Origin: Fratercula arctica
Taxonomy: Eukaryota; Chordata; Aves; Charadriiformes; Alcidae
Reading direction: 5' to 3'
Length of the DNA: 64,000 nucleotides
NCBI GenBank assembly: GCA_947846985.1
Contig: CANTUZ010000001.1
Span: forward strand, 70,821,521 to 70,885,520
Below, piece after piece: positions 22,292-34,200 of this stretch. How positions within the stretch are numbered: position 1 is the first letter of the stretch; each line of letters begins with the position of its first letter. The position numbers and the translations under genes were made by a program. A model generated the notes under the pieces. The model saw only the letters and a program-made list of their open reading frames with translations, was not told the origin of the DNA and did not search any database.

Positions 22292-23464
22292 TTTAAGCAG
22301 TTTGAAATGGGCATAACTTGTTGCTAAACTAGACTGGTGATAACTGTTCACTGGGGTGAACTATTCTGTAATGCACAGGATAAGAAGCACATGGTATTTG
22401 TCTGTAAAAATGTTTATTTAGTGTTCCAAATATTGGAAAATCAATTTTTGAGGCAGTTGGCAGAATGCAAAAGTGAACCTGGGCACTTTAAGGGTGATCG
22501 GAGGAAGTGAAATGTATCTTGTGGGACTCCTAATGTTGCTAAAACCCAAAAATGCTGGACCAATTTGTTTCCATTTTGGAGATTTGCAATATGTCGTTTT
22601 GCCACGGGGTGTCACTAAAAAGATACTGGGAGCTGTTAGACCCTGTTTTTCCAACTTGAAAACTGTGGGCCTAACCAAGGCAATTCTGTTCCTTTAATTA
22701 GAACCAGAACTTGCTAGAAATGTAAAGTCTGCAGAATACTAGGTGGACAGGTAAAAAAGTCATGGGTCTGTTTCTGATGTGCTGAAGGATATAATAGACA
22801 TGCAACAGTAAATACCTCTCTTGAAAAGTAGCTATTGTTGAAGACAAATACAGCAAGATAATTAGACAGAATGTTTCTAATTCTGTCAATAAGCAAAAAG
22901 TATGAATTTATAAACAGGATTATGTTACATTATAAGCCAGCAGAAGATCATGACAGAGAAAATCAGAATATAGAGTCAGTCCTTGGTAGGATCCAGCAAA
23001 AACTGCCTTAAGGATACTTATTCCAGTATTTCTCTCAGAAATGCAGCTCTGGATTCAGTCTCTGCGTGCAGTAACCCCAAATCTAACCAATGTTAATTTT
23101 CACAGAGCTGTGAGCAGCAGCCTAAAGAGGACATTACTTTCCTCATCTGGTCTATCAGGAGCTGAATTATGCATGAAGATGTGGCTGGGGCAAGAGGGAA
23201 GAAGGCAGCTCGTGTTAGCAGAGAAGAGGTTGAACAAAGTCATAACAACACCTCCGTCTTCTTCCCTGCAGACCCAACTAAGACCTTTCTAGACTTGACT
23301 TTAAATATCCAGCTTGACAACTGACTTCCACAGTAAGAGGTACTCTGGTCACCTCAGCTCTGCTGTTCCCATCATAAATCTTGACCTTTTAAAAGTCTTT
23401 AGAAACTTAACATTCTCCCAACTCATTTTAGAGAGATTTTCCCCCATTTTCTGTCAGTCCTTAG

Positions 23465-23501
23465 AACAAAGACCTCCTGGTAACGATTGGAGGTCTTTGT
23501 T
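23465..23501. repeat. Perfect 13-bp inverted repeat
   Basis: AACAAAGACCTCC (23465-23477) pairs exactly with GGAGGTCTTTGTT (23489-23501) across an 11-base loop. Confidence 0.85.
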
Positions 23502-26221
23502 TTTCATGGGCCACTAAGTAAGCCAGACTTACCCTGTTGTTGTAGCTTCAGGTGTGATGGCTCAGCTACCCGATAAGCAATTCTGCATTCATATTGTACT
23601 GTATTCAAATCGCTGTCAATGTAAACTGCTTGAATTTCCCATCAGACAGCTCAGTGACTAATAATGAGGTTAAAATTATTATTTGGATTTCTCTGCTGGA
23701 AACACAGGAAAGGGGCAAGTCTACCAAATTAACATCAACACAAGAAAACATCTCTGCCATGTTATGTTGGCTAACAGGACTAGTGTCCCTCTGACTCCTT
23801 AAACAGGCCATGCATTCTGTGACAGAAACACATCCTTGATGCCTTCCCTAGCCCCAACAATCAATGTAATTTGGAACAAAATATAATGTTTCTATATTTG
23901 GCGTAATTTGTCCCATATTTCCAGGTGTGGTATCTGATAACTTTCTCAATGGATAAAGCGTACACACCATGTTTATTTCTGTCTTCACTTAGTCTAGTGA
24001 GGATGCATTATGTAGGAAACTGCAGGTTTTGGAGGGTGAGGTTAATGTAGGAGAGGTAGTACAAAGCTATACGAATGCCATATTCTCTGTGGATCTATAT
24101 AATAACCTTTCTGGATGCAATTTTTCAAATTTCTTATGTCTCAACTACTACTGTATAAATCATGTATCTGCAAAATACATGATTTGATTATTTTTGCCTT
24201 TGAAAACAATCCTTCCTATGAGTTTCATTCTTTCTTTGATCAACAAAGCTTTGTTTGTACACAAAAAGAAAAGCAACTGCTCTGCAAAACATTAACCAGC
24301 ATTAACATACAAGAGAGAACTCACCATACGTCACTTAGAGAAAACCATAGACATACCAGAACAAAACCAATTAAAATATATAATTTCATTCCTAAAATTA
24401 TTTTTTAATGAAGAATAATTTTGGTAAAGTTATGAAAGCCTGAAATGCTATCTTTTCACATCTTGTTTGGAGATAAACATGATAAAGCAGAGTCTTCTCT
24501 GATGACTTCCACCCTACCAAAATCAGAAAGTAAGACTTATAAGAAATCCAGGATGAGAAGAAAAAGACTTGTTTATCTTGCTCTTTTCTGGAAGTTAAAA
24601 TCTTCTAGCTTCTTCTCTCTCTTTGGATGAGGATCATATTTCAGAGTTATTACTTACTCTAATCTCCAAAAAAGTGATCTCTATCCATGAGTGCTTAATA
24701 GTGGCAGCTTTCCAAAAAAACCTGTCTCCAGAATATAAAATCTGTGCTAATGCCTAACAGGGAAGAGAGTACAGTTTCTTGGGTTTCTCAGCTTGACTTT
24801 GTGACTACCTAGAGCAGCCTCTTTCAAAGACTGTCTATATCCATGCCAGACGTGAGCAGGGAATAGCAGTCACAGGATTCACATGCCTCCTTATCCTTTT
24901 CACATCACTTTCTTCAAAGGCACTAGTCTTTTCATCCCAGTCTGTGCTATTCCAAGACAAGATGTGCAGCTAGAGGTGCTGTAAATAAGAACTCCTATTC
25001 TGGGGTACAAGAAAATATAAGAAGTCACTTCTTCCATATGGTTTTGTTAGTAGAATTTAAAAAAAAAATCATAATTAGCCTTGTAATACCTTGATGTTTT
25101 AACTTCACAATGTTTGTGAACCAGTTAATATGTTAGTTCTATCATTAAAAAACAGGAATGAATTCAGACTAGGGCTTATCGTATGTGTGAAGCTAATGCT
25201 TGATGCGGTCAAGAAACAAGTGTAATGTTAAAGGTAATGTTTATTCTGGGCAATAAAACTGGCATATATATCTCACAAATACATATGCAAATTAGGTGGA
25301 TTTTGGATTGAAGATATGGTTTAATTAAAGGAAGGCTATTTTCACAAGATTAAGTCTTTCTTATCTAACACTTGTTTTGTTCTTGTCAAGCCAGAGAGAT
25401 TGTATGGCATTTGTTGGAGTTTTCATCTGTAAAAGCATCTCCTTGGCTATTAGTTTCCGAAAGAGATGAACTCAGTTAGAGTAAAAGTGTTCAGCGAAGC
25501 TTCCTGAGCTCACTGTCTGTCCCGGCTGATCAGCTGTGGCAGTTTTAGAATACCCGTCTTCTCTCCTGGGGCTGGACTTGACAAGGCACTTGGCTTTGTC
25601 TCTGAAACCTTCTGACCTGTAAGCATTGCTCCTGCTGCCATTCCCTGTCTTTCTCTGAGGCTTTCTGATTAATCGGGGCGAGGTCTATGCTACATGTGTG
25701 CAGGTGGGTCCAGGGAGGTTTGAATAAAAGGTAGTTAAGGGCGCTTTAAAACTGAGGAATTCCACTCAAACCAACAATGTGATGTGTTATTGCATAGGTC
25801 AGAGTATGACAATCTGTGATATTCACCCACCTCCCTGTTTCTATCCCCAAATAACTATGAAGAATCAAACTCTTATTTGAGGAAGTCACCCTTTTATCTG
25901 TAGAGGTCTGGAGAGAACATTATGTCACTTGAGGAGAAGCTTGGCTGAAGTTCACACACACACACCCCCACAACAAAAAAGCCATTCAAAAAGATATATC
26001 AGCAACCAATCACTCAATATTCATTTGTACTTAAACCCAAAATGAAATATGAGCACCTTTTCTTGATTTTGGTAATGTTTATGGAGAAACTATGCTATAA
26101 GTCCTAAACCTGATACCTGAAAGTTTAATTTTCATAGATAAGCGTTACTCAGAAACCTCCCAAGATGAAAGCAAGTAGAGAAATAATTAAAATTTCTATG
26201 AAGGCAGTGCTCACAAATATT

Positions 26222-26450
26222 TCATAGAATCACAGAATGGTTCAGGCTGGAAGGGACCTTAAAGATCATCTAGTTCCAGCCCCCCTGCCATGGGCAGGGA
26301 CACCTCCCACTAGACCAGCTCTTGGTCTAGTGGGACCATCCAGACCTGGCCTTGGACACTTCCAGGGATGGGGCATCCACAACTTCCCTGGGCAACCTGT
26401 TCCAGTGTCTCACCAGCCTCATAGTGAAAAATTTCTTCCTGATATCCAAT
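26222..26450 (-). mobile_element. CR1 3'-end fragment with a templated inversion
   Basis: An antisense CR1 3' end starting TCATAGAATCACAGAATGGT, with the CCTGCCATGGGCAGGGACAC block. At 26306-26334 the normal sequence after CACTAGACCAG is replaced by an inverted copy of the preceding 12 bases, forming a perfect hairpin. It ends about 130 bp before a TSGA10-related exon. Confidence 0.88.
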
Positions 26451-26591
26451 CCGTTTATATCAGAATTAATGGAAAAAGGGGGATTACTGATAATTTTGTA
26501 CAATATTTTACAGTGCATCTTTTTTTTTTTTTTAAATTATTTTTTAGGATTATTTCTAACCTCTCATTTGGTTTTGCCTCTAGCATTTCAG

Positions 26592-26699
26592 TCATACGCA
26601 CCTATAAGGACAACAGGTGTTATGATCACCTTGGAAAGCAAGATTAAAGAGAATAAAAGTACTGAGAGACTTGCATGCTTGCTACACAGAACTCTTCAG
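26592..26699 (+). CDS. TSGA10: CEP135-like upstream exon of TSGA10 (candidate)
   Basis: An open 108-bp stretch ending at a strong donor (CAG followed by GTAGGC at 26700). It contains TLESKIKENKSTERLACLLH, which resembles the LESRNKTNEKLIAHL region of human CEP135, the paralogue of TSGA10. Acceptors are possible at 26583 (a long pyrimidine tract then TAG) and at 26591 (CAG); the second starts in phase 0. The exon ends in phase 0, as does the start of the next CEP135-like exon at 31065. An in-frame ATG lies at 26622. Similarity is moderate, so RNA evidence would settle it. Confidence 0.5.
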
Positions 26700-26919
26700 G
26701 TAGGCTGGTGCGTACTGTGCCAGAAGCTGGTACGTCCATTGCGGCCGCTTGGCTTCTCTCCTGCAGCCCACGGAACTGGGTAAGGGCAATGTTGTGGGAA
26801 TGTAATAGTTATGGATACCTTTTCCTTCAGGGAGAGAGACGGAGTCGGGGTTTCTAGGGCTCTTCACTACCACCCAGACCAGCTAAGGCTTTCACTCAGC
26901 TCCCTGTGGGAAGATGAAC

Positions 26920-27410
26920 CATCTGCTGCCTCAACCGTGCACCCGCTGGTGGAGAGCTTCGCCTCACCGCGGCCTGCTGACGGCGAGGCCGGCGGGCCGC
27001 CCCCAGGGCTGAGGAGATGGTCCCCAGGGCGGAGATCCAGGGCTGAGGATAAGGCCTCCAGGGAGGTGGGGGCGCTCCCCGGGACAGGCAAACGACAGCG
27101 CAGGGCCGTCCCTGCCCGCCTCCAGCCTCCCTCAGCCCCGCGGCCGTTGCCGGGCGCCCAGGGAACGCGGCGGGAGGCAGCCGGAGGAGCGGGAGCTGCC
27201 CGTCGGGCCGGGGCGGACAGCGGGCGCGGGGGCGGCAGCAGCCGCAGGTGCCTCACCTGGGCCCGGCAGCCGCCATCAGCTCCCCGCGCTCCCCAGGGCC
27301 GCCGGAGGCGGGGAGCGGAGAGTCGCCCCGAGGTAGAGACCGGCAGGACTCGGCTCAGCTCGGCTCCAGGCCCGGCTGTTCCGTGAGCCTGGTGTCAGTG
27401 CGGGATGGGG
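26920..27410. promoter_or_regulatory. Orphan CpG island inside the TSGA10 locus
   Basis: About 500 bp of GC- and CpG-rich DNA in an otherwise AT-rich intron. A plus-strand frame of about 190 residues (26811-27386) runs through it, but its proline/arginine-rich product looks like a by-product of base composition. It may be a promoter (alternative TSGA10 promoter or a non-coding RNA) or a remnant of GC-rich repeat. No known gene start is recognised. Confidence 0.45.
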
Positions 27411-27477
27411 AAAGGGGAGGTGTGTGTGCTTGGAACTCAAGCATTTCAGTGATTTTTGTCCCGCTGAACTCATTTTT

Positions 27478-28025
27478 GTCCCCCTGTACTTGGCACTGGT
27501 GAGGCAGCACCTCAAATAGTGTGTTCAGTTTTGGGCCCCTCACCACAAAACAGACATTGAGGTGCTGGAGCAGGTCCAGAGAAGGGCAACGAAGCTGGTG
27601 AGGGGTCTGGAGCACAAGTCTCATGAGGAGCGGCTGAGGGAGCTGGGGTTGCTTAGCCTGGAGAAGAGGCAGCTGAGGGGACACTTATTGCTCTCTGCAA
27701 CTACCTGAAAGGAGGTTGTAGCCAGGTGGGGGTCGGTCTCTTCTCCCGAGTAACAGGCGATAGGACAAGAGGAAACAGCCTCAAGTTGCACCAGGGGAGG
27801 TTCAGATTGAATATTAGGAAAAATTTCTTCACAGAAAGAGTTACCAAACATTGGAACAAGCTGCCTGGGGAAGTGGTTGAATCACCATCTCTGGAGGTAC
27901 TTAAAAGATGTGTAGATGTGGTGCTGAGGGACATGGCTGAGTGGTGGTTTTGGCAGTGTTAGGTTAGTGGTTGGGCTCAATGATCTGAAAGGTCCCTTCC
28001 AATATAAATGATTCTATCATTCTGT
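27478..28025 (+). mobile_element. CR1 LINE 3' fragment, different subfamily
   Basis: A sense CR1 copy reading [24 protein letters not shown] protein near 27560-27610. It then has GGGGAGGTTCAGATTGAATA and ends AATGATTCTATCATTCTG. The wording differs from the other copies (for example GGGGAAGTGGTTGAATCACC), so it is a separate subfamily. Confidence 0.85.
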
Positions 28026-31000
28026 AGTTTGGGCGACTTAGTCCAAAAAGTTTACTAACTCTGAATTCCCTTTGTCATGCTGCAAGTGTCTTTAGTGCTG
28101 TGTGAAGCTTAGAGTGGTCCTAATGTGAAGTTTCATCCCAGTGGTAAGGGGGCTGCGTTATCGCGGTTTGGAGGATGGTGGTGAAATGTGTAGCTAAGTC
28201 TTAACGCTTTATGGCAAGCATAAATAATAGTTATTGTAGGATATATAAATATTATCATTTTTGAAAAAGTTCTTTTTCACAAGTTGAGTAAAAGTAATAT
28301 TGTGAGTGAGCAAATACTATGTATTCTATCTGCAAATTTGAGTCCTCAATGCTCAGTGAGGTACTGAAGGTACCGATAGCTTGCAAATTACTCTGATCTG
28401 CTCTGTTCCCTTTCTGGAAAGACTAGGGCAATGCATCTAACTGGAGAAAGTTGCGAGTGCCTCTTTCAGAGAGAATGGAATATTAGGATGGGATTCACCT
28501 TATCTAATTTGGCATGTCAACAGTGATGATGACTATAATAGAGACATCCAAGCTGTCTTTATTGTCAGAGGTACTCCTAGGGCATGATTAATTTTAGGAT
28601 GAATGCCTAAAATTGATCACAGGAATCACTTTTTAGAAATATTTCTTCATAGACAGCCAAAATTAAGTCAGCTTACTCCTAAGCAAAACTATTACTTATG
28701 CTGGTGCTTAAAAACACCTTGAGGCTGATGGTCAAACTGATAATTGGTGGCTGAGATTTGATTCAGATGAAGTTGAATGTGGTAGGGAAACAACTCATTG
28801 CACTAGCTGCCCTAAATTTCCTTGAAACTCTTGAATCTGAGCACGGAGAGAAACTGTTGTGGTCATGCTGGTGGTGATAACTTCCTGCTGGCAGCTAATT
28901 GAATGTTTATATTCAGTTGTTAGACCTGTGGGCTACTTCCTGTATTGTAACAAGAGCAGACTGTCAGGCACTGAATAGCACTATGAGGCACTGGTGTGTT
29001 TGCCACTCAACCAGTCTCACTGTGGCTCGCTCATCTTTTCATCGAGGGACTCATTCCAGCGACCCTACTTCATCATAGTTATTCTGAGAAAGCTGGCAGA
29101 GAGTGCTCTGTCTTTCTCTTCCTTCTTGTATTTCAAAGTGCTTGTGAAGAAACATAAATGGCAGTACTGTGAGTTGGTGATAACTAGTTCCGTATCCCTA
29201 TGTTCAGCTGAATTGAACAGAATTTGAACATTTACAAGGGTTTCTGGCCTTGCTTCATATTTGAGAGGATGCTGATAGATGGAGATAATTCATAAGTTAT
29301 GTCCTTGTTTCTTATTATTGTATATTCCCTCTATTTTGATACAGCTAAAATACAAAAAGATGCTTTTCTGCATCCTTTTGTGCCTAGGAAGTTAAATGCT
29401 AGCGTTCTTCTCCCCAGTTTATATTGCTGCAACAAGCTGTCATGAGCTAGAGCAGAATGTGATGACATGACAGGAGTGAAGGTTGTTTGTTCTTTATGAT
29501 TTTTGATGGCTATGAGTATTGTTCAGTAGTGTAGTATTGGATTTTGAGTCTATAAAGCCTGAAGTGATCAGTAGTTTTGTCTTGCTTGCAGACCACTTTC
29601 ATCATGTAGCATTGTGAGCACAACTGTAATTAGCTAAGGTGCTCAAATTATAATTGATGTCTCTATAGAATAGAGTAAATCGCTAAAATTTTATTTTCCA
29701 TGAAAAACCCTTAATTTTGTGGTCTGAATATGGTGTCTCTGAGTGCTTGACAGAACTTTCTTGGTCATTCAAGAGAAGATGAGGGGGGAAAATCATAGAA
29801 TCATTTACGCTGGAAAAGACCCTTACGATATGATCCAGGTTGGCTGTATGGAGCAACAGAACCACTTTTGGTGTAGTCAGTTACTTGAGGCTTGAGGGCG
29901 TAGACCTGACTCAGACTTCAATGTTGTCATTTAAATGTTGTTTGTACATTCAGAAGCAGAGTAGCCTCCTTGCCCTTCATTAGCACTCCTGTTCCCACCA
30001 TGTGAAGTCCAGTAATAGCAGAGCTGGATTCTCTCCAAATTTTATAAATTAATAAAGGTGCAGGAAAACATAAAAATAAAATTACAATGAAAATAAATTC
30101 ACAGCTTTTTCACTGACTCTCCTAATATATTTGTATACCCATTGAACAGAAGTGGCAAAATTAACTGCTACGGAATGTCACAGGACAGAGCTCACCCAGA
30201 AAACTTTTTGTCATATAGCACCTTTCAGGTCTTCCTAAATAACTCAAAATGTATTTCTGTGCACTGTTAGTAGAACCTGAAGGAAACTCTCTGACTATTA
30301 GAATCAAGTGAATCTCACAGAATTCAGTATCCAGCGATACTGAGTTCTCATGCATTACAGGATCAGCCTGTGCAAACAATGGAGTTGCTGCATCACACTG
30401 TATCCATATCTTGATTAGGCTGGGATTTTAGAAATCTGAGGGCTCAGAAAATTGAAAAGCTGTGTGAGGCAGTAATGCTCCTATAGACTGAGATGTTACA
30501 ATAAGTTGATAGTGCCAAAATAGGTAGCAACTTCTGCAACTTCTTGTTGCTTACAAAAAGGCCGTATAATTATTTTTTGTTAAACAGACAATATTGTTTC
30601 AGGAAGATTATTAAACTTATACTGATTATTGATGAAATAGTATAAATACTTGATCTGCTACGTTTCTGCTGGCCTTTGTGAAGTATGTGTGAAGGATATG
30701 GGCCAGACTCAAAGTGGATGATTGAAGGGCATTCCTAAGATCTAACAGAACCGTAGTGAGTAAGGTTGGAAACTTGAAATCAGGCCTGGAGAGACATTTC
30801 CTCTCACAGTACTATGGGAGAATAACTGTAGTGGCAGCCCAGCTTCAGACAGTTTTTAGCATAAACATTAAGGATCAGATTCTCCATTGTCCATAACCCT
30901 TAAAAATTAATCTTTTCAAAATGGTGCTGGTAGTGTGCATATTCTTTATTTGTGAATAACATACACTGATTTTATTTAAAGCATACATTACTTCTTATCA

Positions 31001-31064
31001 TGAAATACTCCCTGCAAATCCTTGAAGATGAACTAAAATACTTTCTTCGTCCTTGTCCTCATAG
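28026..31064. other. TSGA10 intron
   Basis: About 3 kb with only a 50-bp CR1 end at 29791-29840. No coding exon is recognised. Confidence 0.4.
29791..29840 (-). mobile_element. Very short CR1 3' end
   Basis: AATCATAGAATCATTTACGC followed by GGAAAAGACCCTTA is the antisense form of the last ~50 bp of a CR1 element. Confidence 0.7.
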
Positions 31065-31273
31065 ATTGAAGACCTGAAGAAGATAAACATGAGCTAAGGC
31101 AACATGTCATACAACTGCTTGATAAGAAGCAAATGGTTGAAAGTCAAGTGGATAGGTTCACCTGTAAAAATTATCATCTGTGTAAAGAACTTGCTGCAAT
31201 TGGCAAACTATTGGAGCAGCTGGAAAAAGACTTGCTGTTGAATACTGCTGATAAGGAGCTTAAGGAAGCAAAG
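31065..31273 (+). CDS. TSGA10: CEP135-like exon of TSGA10 with a 1-bp frameshift
   Basis: After a TAG acceptor (31062-31064) the phase-0 frame reads IEDLKKIN, then hits TAA at 31095-31097. In another frame from 31088 the sequence continues [30 protein letters not shown] and ADKELKEAK to a GT donor at 31274. Both parts line up with one continuous block of human CEP135 (NKDLEKRIREL... CQEL... ADKELGEAKKE). The exon has therefore lost one base between about 31083 and 31088. Everything after the lesion is open. An in-frame ATG at 31133 could serve as the start of a protein continuing through the following exons. Confidence 0.75.
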
Positions 31274-34200
31274 GTATCTACTTATTAGAATTAATACTGT
31301 GCAGTGATATTTTAATGTTGTTAGCTAATATTATGGGGAACTGTTTTGTGGGGGGGTTGACCTTTTGGTGTGAATTTCTAGCTTTCACCTCTGCTGGGAA
31401 GTATATATGCTGGGATGAAGGAGGAGTACGTTCTGGTCACTGTGGTATTTTTCAAGTGTGGAATGGTTCAAGGATTAAAATCATGCTTGCAGTTAGAAAG
31501 AATATAAATTCAGTGCAAATTGCTTCTGATTTCACAGCATAATGGAAAATTGCATTCTATGCACGTGCAATTACGTGATTTAGTAGTAGTCATCAGATGG
31601 GAGAAAGCATATTCTTTGTTTGCCATTAGTGTAACTACATACTTATTTTTTTAGCCCATAGGTCTAGTCAAACTGTCCCTATTTTCAAAAGTTTCTTGGT
31701 AAGATGGTTCTGGGAAAAGGTATCTCATACTTCCTTTTTCATTTACTCACCTGAGAGTAATTCAACTGTTACTGTTTTTCCTGATCCTGGACTGCATCTG
31801 AAGATAAAACTTTTAACTGATTCCCTTCTAGATAAAGTTTATTGTTTCTAAGTAGTATGTTTTCAACCTGGTCAAACTAGAAAAGGTGTACAAAATGTGC
31901 TTTTGGACTAGAACAATTGAGCTAAAGTGCTAGATTTGCACTAATGATTATAAAAAATTAATGTATCTTTTGCTCTCAATTTTTTTATGGTAGATTCAAA
32001 TTCGACACCAGCAGAACAAGATAAAGAATCTAGAACACACAGTGAAAAAACTAAAATCTGTGAGTTAAATGTGTATCCTTAATATATATGTAGCTATGAA
32101 ATCAGGTCATTTCCACATGAAATTAATCCTTGTACAAGTGAATTTCACTTGCTTTGTTTTCACTGATAACAGACAAGTTATAGAATGGAAAAACATGTCC
32201 ATTTTAATTTGTCGTTCTCTGCCTCTAGATGGATGGGCATCTGTTTCTGTTTTGCAACTAGCCTGTAATGATTCGGCTTTTGAGGATCTTAATAAGTTTT
32301 TTGACAGAATTGCACATAACTGTTTTGAATACCTTGTGAATCGCTTGCAAAACAGAAGGAAGGAACATTTTTCCTTTAAAATTCTTATCTTAATATTCTG
32401 TTTTCCTTAATGCGTTACGATACTATTGGCATATTTTGAAATGTATACAATGTTGTAATTGTAGAAATATTTGCCAGTGGTAAATCTAATCTAAATCAAC
32501 ATTTGAATTTATTAGGTGGACTCATTCACTTGCTTCCAATATAAATTGATAGGGAATGTTTTTATGTGTTCAAGATAATAATTTCTTACTGTAATTTAAA
32601 GATTTGTCTCAAATTTCAAGGAGGGGGTGTGGGGTTTTTTCTTTCCTGTGTAAAATATTTGAGCTTATAACACAATCCTGCAAAGAATCCCCTCTAGAAA
32701 AAAAAAAAACTCTGACCACGTAGAGCTTACTGCTCAATTACCTCGGAAAGATCTTGATCCTTCAGCCAGAAAGTTTGGGATTTGAGAGCTAGATTCACTG
32801 ATAGATTTAGATGATTAATTTATGAATTTTCAGGGCATTAAAGACCTAATTCTGCACGTGTCTTAATAAAAATGATAAATGTGCAGAGTTTAGTATTCCC
32901 TAGGAGCTTAAACTTTCATGAGTCCAGGTACTTCCAACAGATAGATTGTAACAGAGAGAGATTTGGTGTGCAGTTTTGAACTGGAATTTCAATTCATCTC
33001 CAGAATCTGTTTTAGGCCCTTACATTTTCTGGATTGCAGCTATACTCATAGAATCATAGAATGGTTTGGGTTGAAAGGGACCTTAAAGATCATCTAGTTC
33101 CAACCCCCCTGCCATGGGCAGGGACATCTCCCACTAGACCAGGCTGCTCAAAGCCCCATCCAGTCTGACCTTGAACGCTCCCAGGGATGGGGCATCCACA
33201 GCTTCTCTGGGCAACCTCTTCTAGTGTCTCACCACCCTGACAGTAAAGAATTTCTTCCTAATATCTAATCTAAATTTCTCCTCTTCCTGTTTAAAACCAT
33301 TACCCCTCATCCTATCGCTACACTCCCTGATAAAGAGTCCTTCTCCATCTCTCCTATAGGCCCCCTTTAGGTACTGAAAGGCTGCTATAAGGTCTCCCTG
33401 GAGCCTTCTCATTTGACATTACTTTATTCCATTTCAAAAATTCACCTTTCATGGATCTTAAGCAAACATAGTGGCATAATTTCTTTCATATTTAAAAAAT
33501 CATTTGATATTCCAATACAAATCTACTTAATTGTTCTTAGTTTTGAATGGATATATCCCAAGTTAATTAGCATTTAGCTTTTATGTTCTTTTCTGTCCTG
33601 TTAGATATGTTTTAGATGGACATTTAGACATATTCTGCAATATAACAAAGGTGAGAAAATACAGATATTCAGAAGTTACTTTAAAGAGTTAAATAGATAT
33701 TTATTTTAGTTAGATATCTGCATCATCTTCATTTTGAAGAGTGTGTTTATCTATTTTACACCAAAGTATTATTCATTACAAAAGTTCTATTTCGGTGAAT
33801 GAATTCTATCTTTTTTGCACATGCAGGTTATTTTACAAACGGAAGCTGAAATAAAGCAAGGGAAGTCACCTTCAAGGCTTGACATCTTTATTAAGACATT
33901 GGAAGAGGACAGAGAATACTATAAAAGTGAGACTGAGAATTTGCTGAAGGTATTTAGAAACGCATTTTCAAGTCCTCAGTGAATTTCTACTTGTGGCAGC
34001 ATGTCAAAAAAAATTTCATCCATTCAGGTGAGCTTGGAAAACACTTTGGAAGAAGAGGAATGCATTTTTAAAAATACTGGTTTATCTTATGCTTAATTAC
34101 CAAAGCCATAATTATCAGAAAGAAAAACAATTGATTATAAACAGAGGGATGCATAAGGTGGGAATGGGCAAATAATGTGAGCTCAACTGCTGCTTTACAT

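Larger units (their letters stand above)
19341..26221. other. Presumed 5' intron sequence of TSGA10
   Basis: About 6.9 kb without a recognisable coding exon. It contains an A/C-rich stretch at 20950-21045, a 25-base poly-A run at 22267-22291 and a perfect hairpin at 23465-23501. Exons for the start of the CEP135-like N-terminus were looked for here and not found. Confidence 0.4.

Noticed and set aside
26811..27386. A 191-residue plus-strand frame in the CpG island
   Set aside because: Its proline-, arginine- and alanine-rich product, and equally long antisense frames, follow from GC-rich composition lacking stop codons. No domain or homologue is recognised.
32069..32410. A 113-residue frame following the TSGA10 exon at 31994-32059
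   Set aside because: It begins in the intron beyond a clear GTGAGT donor and shows no similarity to the CEP135 region expected next.
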